A stretch of 64,000 nt of DNA from CAYGDP01 sp964348665 (GTDB taxonomy: Bacteria; Verrucomicrobiota; Verrucomicrobiia; Palsa-1439; CAYGDP01), in the NCBI GenBank assembly GCA_964348665.1, contig CAYGDP010000009.1:1-64000 (forward strand). The letters are read 5' to 3'. Numbering within the stretch: the first letter of the stretch is position 1; each line of letters opens with the position of its first letter. The translations under genes were made by a program, and so were the position numbers. The notes beneath the pieces are model-generated. The model was not told the origin of the DNA, did not search any database, and saw only the letters and a program-made list of their open reading frames with translations. Shown here one piece after another: positions 51,270-60,118 of this stretch.

Positions 51270-51402
51270 AAACACCAAAACCCAAACTCCAGAGAAATCT
51301 CAAGATCCAAATTCCAAACAACAAACCTGTCAAGTCTGTCGTGGAGTTGAAGCTTGAGGCTTGAAGTTTCTGTGAAATTTGAAGTTTGAGGTTTGAAGTT
51401 TT
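51270..51402. repeat. Short-word repeat between moxR and DUF58 genes
   Basis: CCAAAAC, CCCAAAC, TCCAAAT and then TTGAAGC, TTGAGGC, TTGAAGT, TTTGAGG words. It fills the gap between the MoxR stop and the DUF58 start. No Shine-Dalgarno is seen for DUF58. Confidence 0.65.
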
Positions 51403-52458
51403 TCATTTCAATGCCGCGGCCACCGTTTTGTCCTTCGCCACTCCGCCTTCGTGCGCCGGAGTTTCGGCGATGAGCCGTTCAACGATGGCATCGGGCGTGA
51501 TTCCTTCGCTGGACGCGGCGAAGTTGCAAATGATCCGATGTCGCAAGACAGGTTTGGCGACGGCTTGAATATCGTCGGTGCTGACATGATACCGGCCTTC
51601 GAGGATGGCGCGGGCTTTGCCGCCGAGGATGAGATACTGGCACGCGCGGGGTCCGGCGCCCCACGAGACGAAGTCTTTGACGAACTGGGGCACGTCGCTA
51701 TCCAACACGCGTGTCTGGCGAACGAGTTTCATCGCGTAATGAATGACGTGGTCGGCAACGGGAACGCGGCGGATGATGGATTGGAGGCGCAAGATTTCCT
51801 CGGCCGAGAGAACGGGATCGAGTTTCTGCTGCTCGGCGGTGGTGGTGACCCGGATGATGTTGAACTCCTCGTCCCACGACGGATATTTCACGAAAATCTT
51901 GAACATGAACCGGTCCTGCTGCGCTTCAGGGAGCGGGTACGTACCCTCCTGCTCGATCGGGTTTTGCGTGGCGAGAACGAAGAACGGGTCTTTCATCGGA
52001 TATCGCTTCCCCCCGATGCTGGCTTGTCGTTCCTGCATGGATTCGAGAAGCGCGGCTTGTGTCTTGGGCGGGGTGCGGTTGATTTCGTCGGCGAGAATGA
52101 TATGGGCAAAGATCGGGCCATGGAGGAACTTGAACATGCGGCCGCCGGCAGCCTTGTCCTCAACGAGCACCTCGGTCCCCGTGATATCGCTTGGCATCAA
52201 GTCGGGCGTAAACTGAATGCGATTGAAATCGAGCGAAAGACATTTGGCAACGCTGGAAACCATCAGTGTCTTGGCGAGGCCGGGAACGCCTTCGAGGATG
52301 GCGTGACCGCGCGCGAAAATGCACATGAGCATTTCGTCGAGCACATCTTCCTGGCCGACAATGACGCGGGAAAGTTCCTCGCGCAGTTTTGCGTGCGCGT
52401 CCTGCAGATGTTTGACGACGGCCAAATCATCCTTGCTGGGTTGTATTTCGGGTGACAT
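51403..52458 (-). CDS. MoxR-family AAA+ ATPase
   Basis: 351 aa. Walker A variant EGVPGLAKT, Walker B IILADEINRTPPKTQAALLE, sensor LATQNPIEQEGTYPLPEAQQDRF (landmarks ATQNPIEQEGTYPLPEAQ and DRF) and the C-terminal lid domain are clear. MoxR chaperones act on VWA proteins; here the DUF58 and BatA/VWA genes follow directly. AGGAGA precedes the ATG, 18 nt after the terpenoid-cyclase-repeat gene. Confidence 0.95.
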   Translation of the reverse strand: MSPEIQPSKDDLAVVKHLQDAHAKLREELSRVIVGQEDVLDEMLMCIFARGHAILEGVPGLAKTLMVSSVAKCLSLDFNRIQFTPDLMPSDITGTEVLVEDKAAGGRMFKFLHGPIFAHIILADEINRTPPKTQAALLESMQERQASIGGKRYPMKDPFFVLATQNPIEQEGTYPLPEAQQDRFMFKIFVKYPSWDEEFNIIRVTTTAEQQKLDPVLSAEEILRLQSIIRRVPVADHVIHYAMKLVRQTRVLDSDVPQFVKDFVSWGAGPRACQYLILGGKARAILEGRYHVSTDDIQAVAKPVLRHRIICNFAASSEGITPDAIVERLIAETPAHEGGVAKDKTVAAALK

Positions 52459-52476
52459 AGGTTCTCCTGGTTAATG

Positions 52477-53517
52477 TTAGCGCTGGAAAATGGGCAGGTA
52501 ATCGTAGGGCAATTGCAAAATGATGCAGGCGATCGCCGTGCCATACACGGTGCCGATGCCGTCGCCGTTCCACGAACCATCGGCGGCCTGGATGGATACC
52601 AAATAATCGCGCAATTGCGGATAATACTTGTGATACCGCTGGTCGTGAACCTGATAGAGCGCTTGCGACATGTAAAGCTGGGTGTAAAAATAATGTCCAT
52701 CCGCCCTCGTTGGCGAAATCACGCTGGTGCAATAATCGAGGCATTTGGTCGCCATCTTGCTGTCGTACTGGCCGGCCGCGTATAACGTCGCGACCGCGGC
52801 GGCGGAAATCGGCGGGCGCGAACTTCCGAGACTGGTGGCGCTGTAGCTGATGCCGCCGTCGGCGTTTTGGCAAAGCTCAAGGTATTTCACCGAGCGCTCG
52901 ATGGTCGTGGGCGGCACTTTGATCCCCGCGTTGCGCGCCGCCCGTAACCCTTGCAGGATGGTGACCGTTGTCGAGCCTTCGTCGTTATTGCCTGACTCCG
53001 GCGTGTAAAACCAGCCGCCCGCCTTGCTCTGGCCGCGCGCGGCGAGATTGACGGCATTTTCGAGCACTTTCTTGACGCGCTGCTGGGTTTTCGAGTCCAG
53101 TTCGTCCCCGTAACATTCCGCCAAAAACATCATTGCGAAACCGTGTCCATGCGTGGAACGTCCTTCGGTACCGGTGCTGATGATGCCACTGGTTTCCGCT
53201 TCGGCGCATTCCAGCAAAAACTGCATCGCCCGCTTGATGTTGGGCGCGTACGGGCCGCTTTCCGGCGTCGAACCACTGCCCAAGAGCGCGGTCCCGGCTA
53301 ATGCCGTCATCGAAGTCGGATAGTGTCCATACGTCCCCGCGTTGAACCACGCGCCGTTGGCTTGCTGCGTGTTGGCCAGATAATCCAGCCCATTTTTCAC
53401 GGAGCGCAGCGAGGCTTCGTTGAGATGTTCCGGCAAGACCGCCTTCGAAGGCGGATCCGCTGCGTTCGCAACGACCGCCACGCCGCCAATCATCCATGTC
53501 ATCATCCATCGTCTCAT
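52477..53517 (-). CDS. Exported terpenoid-cyclase/prenyltransferase-repeat protein
   Basis: 346 aa with a signal peptide (MMTWMIGGVAVVANA) and alpha/alpha-barrel repeats of the squalene-cyclase/prenyltransferase kind: VKNGLDYLANTQQANGAWF, AVNLAARGQSKAGGWFY, VKYLELCQNADGGISY, YLVSIQAADGSWNGDG. The catalytic DxDD of cyclases is absent, so it is probably a binding or structural protein. The ATG at 53517 overlaps the stop of the PDZ gene (ATGA). Confidence 0.85.
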   Translation of the reverse strand: MRRWMMTWMIGGVAVVANAADPPSKAVLPEHLNEASLRSVKNGLDYLANTQQANGAWFNAGTYGHYPTSMTALAGTALLGSGSTPESGPYAPNIKRAMQFLLECAEAETSGIISTGTEGRSTHGHGFAMMFLAECYGDELDSKTQQRVKKVLENAVNLAARGQSKAGGWFYTPESGNNDEGSTTVTILQGLRAARNAGIKVPPTTIERSVKYLELCQNADGGISYSATSLGSSRPPISAAAVATLYAAGQYDSKMATKCLDYCTSVISPTRADGHYFYTQLYMSQALYQVHDQRYHKYYPQLRDYLVSIQAADGSWNGDGIGTVYGTAIACIILQLPYDYLPIFQR

Positions 53518-54083
53518 GGCTCTTGCTCGATCAAGATTTCCAAATTCTTCGGTCGTCGTCCCAGTTCGACTTTGAGTTTCTTTTCCTCCCCGTTCCGGTT
53601 CAAGGTCAACTCCACCGTTTGCCCGACGAAACACTCCCCCAGTCGTTCAACCAATTGCGCCGACGATAGCACTTCTTTGCCGTCCACCGCCACTATGGAA
53701 TCGCCCACTTCCAATTCCGTTTTCTCCGCCGCCATTCCCGGCATCACCGAGCGAATCATCGCCGCCGTCGTTTCCCCCAGCGGAGTAGTGGTGATTTCCA
53801 CTCCCAAAAATCCGCGCCAACCCGCCAGCAATTTCTCCGCTCGCGCCGCCACTTCGGCGTCCGCGCTCCTGGCGGCAACTTTCACCGCGTCGACTGCCGG
53901 AAATCCGATCTTGTCCAAGCCTTCGCTCGCCTTTTCCCGCGCACGCCAGTCCGACGCTCCCAGTTGTTGCACCAACGACTCGATTTTCTTTTTCAGCTCG
54001 GCTACTTTCGTCTCTTCGCCGAACAGCCCAATAGCCAGAAAGACTGACAGAGCGACTAAAACAAACTCACGCGCGCGATTCAT
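53514..54083 (-). CDS. Exported HEAT/PDZ-domain protein
   Basis: 189 aa: signal peptide (VLVALSVFLAIGLFG), a helical segment of about 70 residues (LGASDWRAREKASEGLDKIG, HEAT-like) and a C-terminal PDZ domain (GFLGVEITTT, VMPGMAAEKTELEVGDSIVAVDGKEV as landmarks GMAAEKTEL and GDSIVAVDG). No protease domain. It overlaps both neighbours by four bases, so the three genes are translationally coupled. Confidence 0.88.
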   Translation of the reverse strand: MNRAREFVLVALSVFLAIGLFGEETKVAELKKKIESLVQQLGASDWRAREKASEGLDKIGFPAVDAVKVAARSADAEVAARAEKLLAGWRGFLGVEITTTPLGETTAAMIRSVMPGMAAEKTELEVGDSIVAVDGKEVLSSAQLVERLGECFVGQTVELTLNRNGEEKKLKVELGRRPKNLEILIEQEP

Positions 54084-57000
54084 CGTTTCCGTCCTTCGTT
54101 CTTAGCAGCCGCGCCTTCTTTCTGCAAGACGACACAATCACCGCTCTCTTGCAACAACATCACCCCGCCGACAAGCGCGGCTTGCGGAGAAGTTCCCGCA
54201 CCAACAAGGGCGCCGCTCTCCATCACGCCAACCCGCCGACCCAAAATAGGGACTAGCGCGATAGCCCCCGCTGCGGCGCGTTGCTGATCGGTCATCGCTG
54301 GCGTTTCCCGGTTCGCGACCCCCACATCAAGCTGCTGCAATACCTTTCCGTTGAACCGATCCCGGACAGTCAATTGCCGCTGGCTGGCATCGGCCGCATC
54401 AAGGAGAAATACCTGCGTTTCTGTCAGCCAATAGGGCAACGGAGCAGGCGGCAGAGCGTTCCCTTGCGGCTGCAGGAAATTGAGATTGATCATCTGCACC
54501 CCGCCTTGCATCAATCGAGTTGACTCCTGACGCGACATTCGTATCGGTGACGGAAGGTGTGACCAAATCAACTGGCCATTGCTCGCGCTCAACGCCAATA
54601 ACTTGAGCGGTTGAGGCAGATTATTCTCGTCCAACACCATCAACCCGCCGCGCATCACCCAAAAATTGATCTGTCCTCGCATCATCACGTCCGTTCCCAC
54701 GACAAACACCTGCCCCACCCCGCTTTCCGCCCGCACTTGCAAGGGCAAAAACGATTTCCCCTCCAATGCCAACCGGGTGCGCCACAACAATTTCCCGGTC
54801 TGCAACGAGATCGCCGCCATGTCGTCCGCGCGCCCCACCGACCCCGCCACGTACGCGGCCTGGTCGTCCACCGCCAACAACCGCGGGCGTGTGCCGAGCG
54901 ATGTCACGTTCCACAGTTTTTTTCCGGTGCGCAAATCATACGCGCCCACATCGGATTCGTTTACCGTGACCAAAGCGCCACTGGAAGAAATCTTCGCATC
55001 GAACAAATCGCGCTGCGCGTCCATCTCGGCCACCAACTTGCCTGTCTCGGCCTCGACCGTCCAAAATCGCGCCCGCTTGAGTTGCCCCACGATCACGTGC
55101 CGGCCTTGCATCCATAACTGGGTTGGCTGCAAAACCTGTCCGGCCCCGTTGGTAAGTTTCAGTTCCCATTTCTTTTGTCCTGTCTGCGGATCGGTTGCCA
55201 CAATTGTATCGGCTTGGTGAATCATCACCACCAAATCTCCACCTTTGGTTGACGGATTTTTTCTCGGTGCGCGATAGCCCACCAGAGCGGGGGTCTGCTT
55301 GAAGTAATCGGGGCATTTTTCCTTCCAAATCCGTTTCCCGCCAGCCAAATCAATCGCAAACACTTCCGCCCCGTCCGCCATCACGAACATATCCCCCACC
55401 ACGGTTGCCGCCCAAGGCGATTGGGGGGCGCCAGCTGGCACCGCGCTACCTGGCGCTCTTGGGGCACCGCCGAAGTTTCCTTCCGCCTTCCAAATCGGTC
55501 GTTGAGAGGGCATCTCCAACAGAACCAACTTATCCTCTTCCACCGCAAACACCGAATTCCGCCAGTGCAACGGCGAGCCGCCGATTCGGTCGAGCATCAA
55601 TCTCGTGTTGGCTAGGAACTTCGGCGGACCAAGAGGGAGCGGGAGATCCGCCGCCCGATCCGTGGACGCCAACGCGGTCACGTCCAGTTTCAGCGCCGCT
55701 GCTCGAGCCGCCAAAAATTGCCGGGGTGACCCGTCGAATCCACCAAAACTGATTCGAGCCGTTCCTTGCGATGGATTTTCCGCCAACACCGACGCGAGCC
55801 GTTGCAGGCCGCTCTCCACCAATTCATTCGCGCCTGCTTTCTCGCGGCAAATCACCATCGCCATCAACGCATCAGCCACGTGCAACGTGGTGCGGCGGCT
55901 GGACAACTCCGACAAGGCATCCGCCGCCGATTGCGGATCGTTTTGCGCCAGTCGCAGCCGCGACAAATCCAGCCACGCGAGTTCTGCCGCTTCGCTGTTC
56001 GGATACCGCGCAGCCACCTGCATCAGCGCGATCCCGTCTGCCTTCGTCGCTGCTTCTGTCTCCGCGAGACGCGCCGCCTGTTCGATTTTGGCATAGATAC
56101 CGCGGCCATTTGCCGCGAGGAGCCGCGTGATTTCCTGCTGGGCGTAATGGCTGCTCGACACGCCGCCGCCGCGTTGAAACGACAGGGTGCCATTTTCTTC
56201 GGCTTCAAAATTCGGCAGGACAAGCGTCACATCCAACCCGTCGGTGAGAATGGACTGCAATGCCGTTACTGCGTCCGCCACGGAACCGCGTTTTTCATGG
56301 GCGCGCGCCCAACGAACAGCCAGCTCGGCGCGTAATATTGGGGTCACCGCGAACGGCGCGGCCAATTCGAGGCTTGCCCGCCAGTTGTTCGGAGGGCTGG
56401 CTTTCACTTTTCCGCGCTCCATGGCGGCTTGCAGAACATAGGCGCGGAAAATTTTCTCCGCCCATTCATTCCGTTTATCGGCCGTGGTATCCGCCGGCAA
56501 TCGCGGCCAGCCCTTGAGAAAATCATCGAGCGCCTCACGCGCGCGACTGGATTTGAGGCTGATCATACCGCGCAGAAAATATCCGTCCCCCCAGTCAGGG
56601 TAATCCGTGATTCGACGCGTCGCGATGTCGTAACTGGTCTGGTAATCGAAATAGGACGCCACTTTCGTGTCGGTGGACGCCAACACCACGCCGCCGATGG
56701 TGAGGAGATTGCCAACGACGGCGTCCGGCGCGACCGGCGGGTATAATTTTGACAACGCGCCGTCCGCCACCGAAAACGCAAGGATTCCCTCGCGCGGCGC
56801 GCAAGAATAGAGCCGGTCGCGGGTCAGCGCGGGCCTGCCCATAAGATCGTGGCGCGCGGCGCGCCAGAGTTGTTGACCGTCGCTTGCCGCCAGGGCAACG
56901 GCGCTGGGTGAACACAAAATCAACTGGGAAACCAGGTCAGAAGCCGACGTTCCTCCGGTAGGAGAAACCGGCACTAGACCGGCGAGATACCGCTGCCCTT

Positions 57001-58873
57001 CCCGGAACTTCCGCCAAAGAATTTTCCCTGACCCGGCATCCAGAACAAGCACGTCATTGGAATCGCTTGGCAACACATACAACACGCCGCCACGAACCAT
57101 CGAACGGTTGTGCGGATACCCCGTGGCGGCCGCGATCACTTCACCTCGCAGCGCGGCTTGCGGGTCGGTGACGCCGCCAGCGTATTGCCGCGCCCAGAGA
57201 ATCTGTCCGCTGTCTGCATCCGCCGCCGCAATGACGCCCGCGTCCGTGCTGCAAAACACGCGGTTCCCTTCGATCACCGGCGGCGCGGCTTCATAATTCG
57301 GCTGCATCTGTCCCCACCCCGCCATCGCGGTCATCGGCAACTGGCTCAAAAAAGTTTTCCATCGAAACCGTCCGTCGCGCGCATCGAGACAAACCAGGGT
57401 AAACCCTTGCGATTGAATTACAATGACGTACAACAAACCGTCCGCGACCGTGGGTGTGGAGATGAACCGGGCGGTCTTGATAAAATCGTTGTCGCCATGA
57501 CCGCGGCCAATCTTCCAAACCAATTTGCCACTGGTCATGTCACGCGCCGCCAGCGAGCTGGACATCGAAAATTTGTCGTCTACCACGCCGCCCCTGCGAA
57601 AAACTCCCGGATTCGGTATCTCGGCGTTTTCGATGGTAAAGACCAAGCCATCCGCCACGGTCGCCGAGAGCGCGTCCGCGGTATTCACGACGGCGAAGCC
57701 GCTTTCATCATAGCTCACACTCCCGCCGAAGTACGGCGCGTCGGCTTGCCACAACAATCGGCCGCCGATCAAATCCAGACAACCGAGACGGCGCTGGCTG
57801 CGGATGATCACTCGCGTCCGCGCCAATCGCTCCGACGTGGTGCCGGCGCCCCGTTCGGGCGCGATAACGACCGGGAGCAAAGATAAATGTTCGTCCCGAA
57901 ACTGTTGCAACGCCGATTGCTGGACCCATTGACCGTTCCAAAACACCATGTTGCCAGCGCGACGCAACGAGGAGAAATCAATCGGATCAACTTTCTCGCC
58001 CGTATCATGTACCCATTGCGGATCGAGAACCGGCTCGGCATCCACCATCAACCGCGTGCCAGTGGCATCCCCGCCGAACATCGGCCAGTCCTCTGCGGAC
58101 GGGGGACGGAGGACGGAGGACGGAGGACGGGAAGAAAAATAACCATCCAAGAATTTTCCAACTTCAATTTCCTCACCGCCGAATTTGGATTTCGCCCCCG
58201 GAGATTTCTCGCGCAAGGTCTTCCGCCAAGATTCCGCATCGGCTACGCGCTCGGATTCGATAAGCGCGACGACCAATTGTGTTTGCAATCGAATAACCGT
58301 CTCGCGAGGCAGAGACGATCCGCGATCACGAAGAAGGTCCTGCCAGCATTCCGCCGCACGACTGAATTCGCCACGGTCGAAGAAGATCGCGCCGGCGCGT
58401 TCCAGCGATTTCGCGGCGGATTCCGTCAGCGGCCATCGAGCGGCGATGGCGCGCAAGGAGGGGGCGTCGAACGCCACCGTTGCCTCAATGAATTTGGATT
58501 GGGCGACCGGTTCATAGGTGCTGCGATAGAGATCGGCTACGGCATCGGGCAGTTTTTGCAGTTCGGCGCGAACGGCCAGGGCGACGGGCGCATAAAGACC
58601 GCGGTCTTTTTCGGCATCCACCGCATAGAGCAGATCGCCGCTTTGCTCGATCAGGGTTTGATACAGTTTGACGGCATCGGCGGGGCGATTTTGATCGAGG
58701 GCTTGTTTGGCCTCGGCGATGGCGGCATCCACCTCGGTATCGGTTTTGACGAGGGTATTGGAGATGATGCGTTTGCGCGGGGGAACTGGTTGTTGGGCGA
58801 CCACGACCGTCGCGGTAAGCGCGCCGGTGAGAAACAACGTCACAGCCCGTCGTAGAGACCCAGACCCGTTCAT
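54080..58873 (-). CDS. Exported PQQ-type beta-propeller and TPR protein
   Basis: 1,597 aa from ATG 58873. After a signal peptide (AVTLFLTGALTATVVVAQQ) come TPR-like helices, then two sets of PQQ/WD-like propeller blades, each a variant of ...DxxxGxxxW (RFRWKTFLSQ, DSGQILWARQ, GSGKILWRKF, TGQKKWELKL, TGKLLWRTRL, NGQLIWSHLP), separated by a second helical region (about 820-1080). It is probably an outer, non-catalytic scaffold or sensor; PQQ binding is not shown. Residues near 275 (RPPSSVLRPPS) are encoded by a GGACGGAGGACGGAGG-type tandem repeat (58096-58133). First gene of the PDZ-MoxR-VWA operon. Confidence 0.85.
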   Translation of the reverse strand: MNGSGSLRRAVTLFLTGALTATVVVAQQPVPPRKRIISNTLVKTDTEVDAAIAEAKQALDQNRPADAVKLYQTLIEQSGDLLYAVDAEKDRGLYAPVALAVRAELQKLPDAVADLYRSTYEPVAQSKFIEATVAFDAPSLRAIAARWPLTESAAKSLERAGAIFFDRGEFSRAAECWQDLLRDRGSSLPRETVIRLQTQLVVALIESERVADAESWRKTLREKSPGAKSKFGGEEIEVGKFLDGYFSSRPPSSVLRPPSAEDWPMFGGDATGTRLMVDAEPVLDPQWVHDTGEKVDPIDFSSLRRAGNMVFWNGQWVQQSALQQFRDEHLSLLPVVIAPERGAGTTSERLARTRVIIRSQRRLGCLDLIGGRLLWQADAPYFGGSVSYDESGFAVVNTADALSATVADGLVFTIENAEIPNPGVFRRGGVVDDKFSMSSSLAARDMTSGKLVWKIGRGHGDNDFIKTARFISTPTVADGLLYVIVIQSQGFTLVCLDARDGRFRWKTFLSQLPMTAMAGWGQMQPNYEAAPPVIEGNRVFCSTDAGVIAAADADSGQILWARQYAGGVTDPQAALRGEVIAAATGYPHNRSMVRGGVLYVLPSDSNDVLVLDAGSGKILWRKFREGQRYLAGLVPVSPTGGTSASDLVSQLILCSPSAVALAASDGQQLWRAARHDLMGRPALTRDRLYSCAPREGILAFSVADGALSKLYPPVAPDAVVGNLLTIGGVVLASTDTKVASYFDYQTSYDIATRRITDYPDWGDGYFLRGMISLKSSRAREALDDFLKGWPRLPADTTADKRNEWAEKIFRAYVLQAAMERGKVKASPPNNWRASLELAAPFAVTPILRAELAVRWARAHEKRGSVADAVTALQSILTDGLDVTLVLPNFEAEENGTLSFQRGGGVSSSHYAQQEITRLLAANGRGIYAKIEQAARLAETEAATKADGIALMQVAARYPNSEAAELAWLDLSRLRLAQNDPQSAADALSELSSRRTTLHVADALMAMVICREKAGANELVESGLQRLASVLAENPSQGTARISFGGFDGSPRQFLAARAAALKLDVTALASTDRAADLPLPLGPPKFLANTRLMLDRIGGSPLHWRNSVFAVEEDKLVLLEMPSQRPIWKAEGNFGGAPRAPGSAVPAGAPQSPWAATVVGDMFVMADGAEVFAIDLAGGKRIWKEKCPDYFKQTPALVGYRAPRKNPSTKGGDLVVMIHQADTIVATDPQTGQKKWELKLTNGAGQVLQPTQLWMQGRHVIVGQLKRARFWTVEAETGKLVAEMDAQRDLFDAKISSSGALVTVNESDVGAYDLRTGKKLWNVTSLGTRPRLLAVDDQAAYVAGSVGRADDMAAISLQTGKLLWRTRLALEGKSFLPLQVRAESGVGQVFVVGTDVMMRGQINFWVMRGGLMVLDENNLPQPLKLLALSASNGQLIWSHLPSPIRMSRQESTRLMQGGVQMINLNFLQPQGNALPPAPLPYWLTETQVFLLDAADASQRQLTVRDRFNGKVLQQLDVGVANRETPAMTDQQRAAAGAIALVPILGRRVGVMESGALVGAGTSPQAALVGGVMLLQESGDCVVLQKEGAAAKNEGRKR
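58096..58133. repeat. GGACGGA tandem repeat inside the PQQ gene
   Basis: Five consecutive GGACGG(G/A) units in frame, encoding a Pro/Ser-rich linker between the TPR and propeller parts. Confidence 0.65.
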
Positions 58874-58883
58874 GAGACACGAC

Positions 58884-58912
58884 ACTATACTCGCGAGCAA
58901 CATGGCTCGCAA
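58884..58912 (-). promoter_or_regulatory. Promoter of the PQQ-PDZ-MoxR-VWA operon
   Basis: Minus strand TTGCGA (58907-58912), 17-bp spacer, TATAGT (58884-58889), 10 nt before the ATG at 58873. Confidence 0.5.
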
Positions 58913-58990
58913 GCTTGGACACCGATGAGATGGAAAAGTTTCAGGTTGAACCATCGCCACCGACTTGCTAGAAAGAACAAGGAGTTACAC

Positions 58991-59407
58991 ATGAATCGGA
59001 TTTCAATCATTGCGGGAATCGGGGCAGCGCTTTTGCTGGGTGGCTGCTCGAAAAATCCGGAGCCGATCGTGCGCGAACGGGCAACGACCTACACGCAACT
59101 CTTGCAGGACGACAAATTCGAGGAGGCGATCAATTACGTTGATCCCGACCTGGTAACCGCCAAGGGGCGGACAACCGTGACCAACCAGATCAAGACGGGC
59201 GTTGGAATCGTCAAGGGACTGGTGCAACTGACTGGACGCAAGACGGCGGGGTTTGAGATCCGCAAACTGGACTTGAGCAGTGACAAAACCTCGGCGAGTT
59301 TGCAGGTAATTTTCTTCACAACGGACGCCAATGGCGGCGATCGCAAGGAACATCCGACCGATCAGCGCTGGGTGCTGAAGAACAAAACGTGGTTCGTCAC
59401 TCTTTGA
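58991..59407 (+). CDS. Small lipoprotein
   Basis: 138 aa with lipobox LLLGGC and a compact domain (ERATTYTQLLQDDKFEEAINYVDPD, ending TDQRWVLKNKTWFVTL) like the small snoaL/DUF4878-type lipoproteins. Unlike many genes here it has a good ribosome-binding site, AAGGAG 6 nt before the ATG. A palindromic terminator follows. Function unknown. Confidence 0.8.
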   Translation: MNRISIIAGIGAALLLGGCSKNPEPIVRERATTYTQLLQDDKFEEAINYVDPDLVTAKGRTTVTNQIKTGVGIVKGLVQLTGRKTAGFEIRKLDLSSDKTSASLQVIFFTTDANGGDRKEHPTDQRWVLKNKTWFVTL

Positions 59408-59419
59408 GACGGCATATTT

Positions 59420-59445
59420 CAAAAACTGAAACGTTTCAGTTTTTG
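59420..59445. terminator. Bidirectional terminator-like palindrome
   Basis: CAAAAACTGAAAC followed directly by its mirror GTTTCAGTTTTTG, a perfect 13-bp inverted repeat between the convergent lipoprotein and Uma2 genes. Each strand ends in a T-run, suiting termination both ways. Confidence 0.7.
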
Positions 59446-59458
59446 TCGCGATACCGAG

Positions 59459-60058
59459 CTACACCGCGAAGATGGCTTGACCGGAGATGTCGAGGCCGGG
59501 AAAGAGCGCGGAACCAAAGGTGTCAACTTGTTCGTGGATGACGGACGGGCGAGCGGGGTTTTCCTGCAGGCGATAAATCTGAATCTGACGCGTTTCGGGA
59601 ACTACAATCCACATTTCGATCACACCGCTCCGCGCATAGACGTTTCGTTTGGATTCCAGATCGAGCCGCGCCGTGGACGGCGATAGGATTTCGATCACGA
59701 GATCCGGCGCGCCGCGAACGCCATCGGATTGCAAGATCGAGGAGCGAGCTTTGGAGACGAAAAGGAGGTCGGGCTGCACGACGTTGAGGTCATCGAGGTA
59801 CACGTCACAAGGGGCGAAGTAGAATTTGCCGATGGGGGTTTTCTTGAGGTAATCGTTCAAGAGAGCTGCCAGATTGCGCATGATGTCTTGGTGAAACAGG
59901 TTTGGGACTGGGCTCATGATCAGTTTTCCTTCCACTCTTTGTGTCATAGAGAGTGGACTCTCTACGCATGGCGCTGGTCCCGCGATCAGTTCTCCTTCCA
60001 CAAGTTGATAATACGGCGGCCCCTCGGGCATCGCGCGGTATTCGTCCGCCGTAATCAA
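59459..60058 (-). CDS. Uma2-family (DUF820) PD-(D/E)xK nuclease-like protein
   Basis: 199 aa from a TTG start preceded by AAGAGAGA. The fold motifs are YYQLVEGEL, VVQPDLLFVS and GAPDLVIEILSPST (catalytic Asp/Glu), then IEMWIVVPE. The substrate-side loop holds an internal duplication: LVEGELIAGPAP (19-30) and RVEGKLIMSPVP (41-52), 66 nt apart, with a perfect palindrome between them. Uma2 proteins are numerous and of uncertain role. Confidence 0.85.
   Translation of the reverse strand: MITADEYRAMPEGPPYYQLVEGELIAGPAPCVESPLSMTQRVEGKLIMSPVPNLFHQDIMRNLAALLNDYLKKTPIGKFYFAPCDVYLDDLNVVQPDLLFVSKARSSILQSDGVRGAPDLVIEILSPSTARLDLESKRNVYARSGVIEMWIVVPETRQIQIYRLQENPARPSVIHEQVDTFGSALFPGLDISGQAIFAV
59947..59964. 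repeat. In-frame palindrome inside the Uma2 gene
   Basis: TAGAGAGT-GG-ACTCTCTA, a perfect 8-bp stem between the two copies of the duplicated VEG(E/K)LI segment. Confidence 0.5.
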
Positions 60059-60118
60059 AATCTCTCTTCGCTGGGTTGCTTGTATTGTAGGAAACTATGA
60101 CACGGCATCGCTGGGGGG

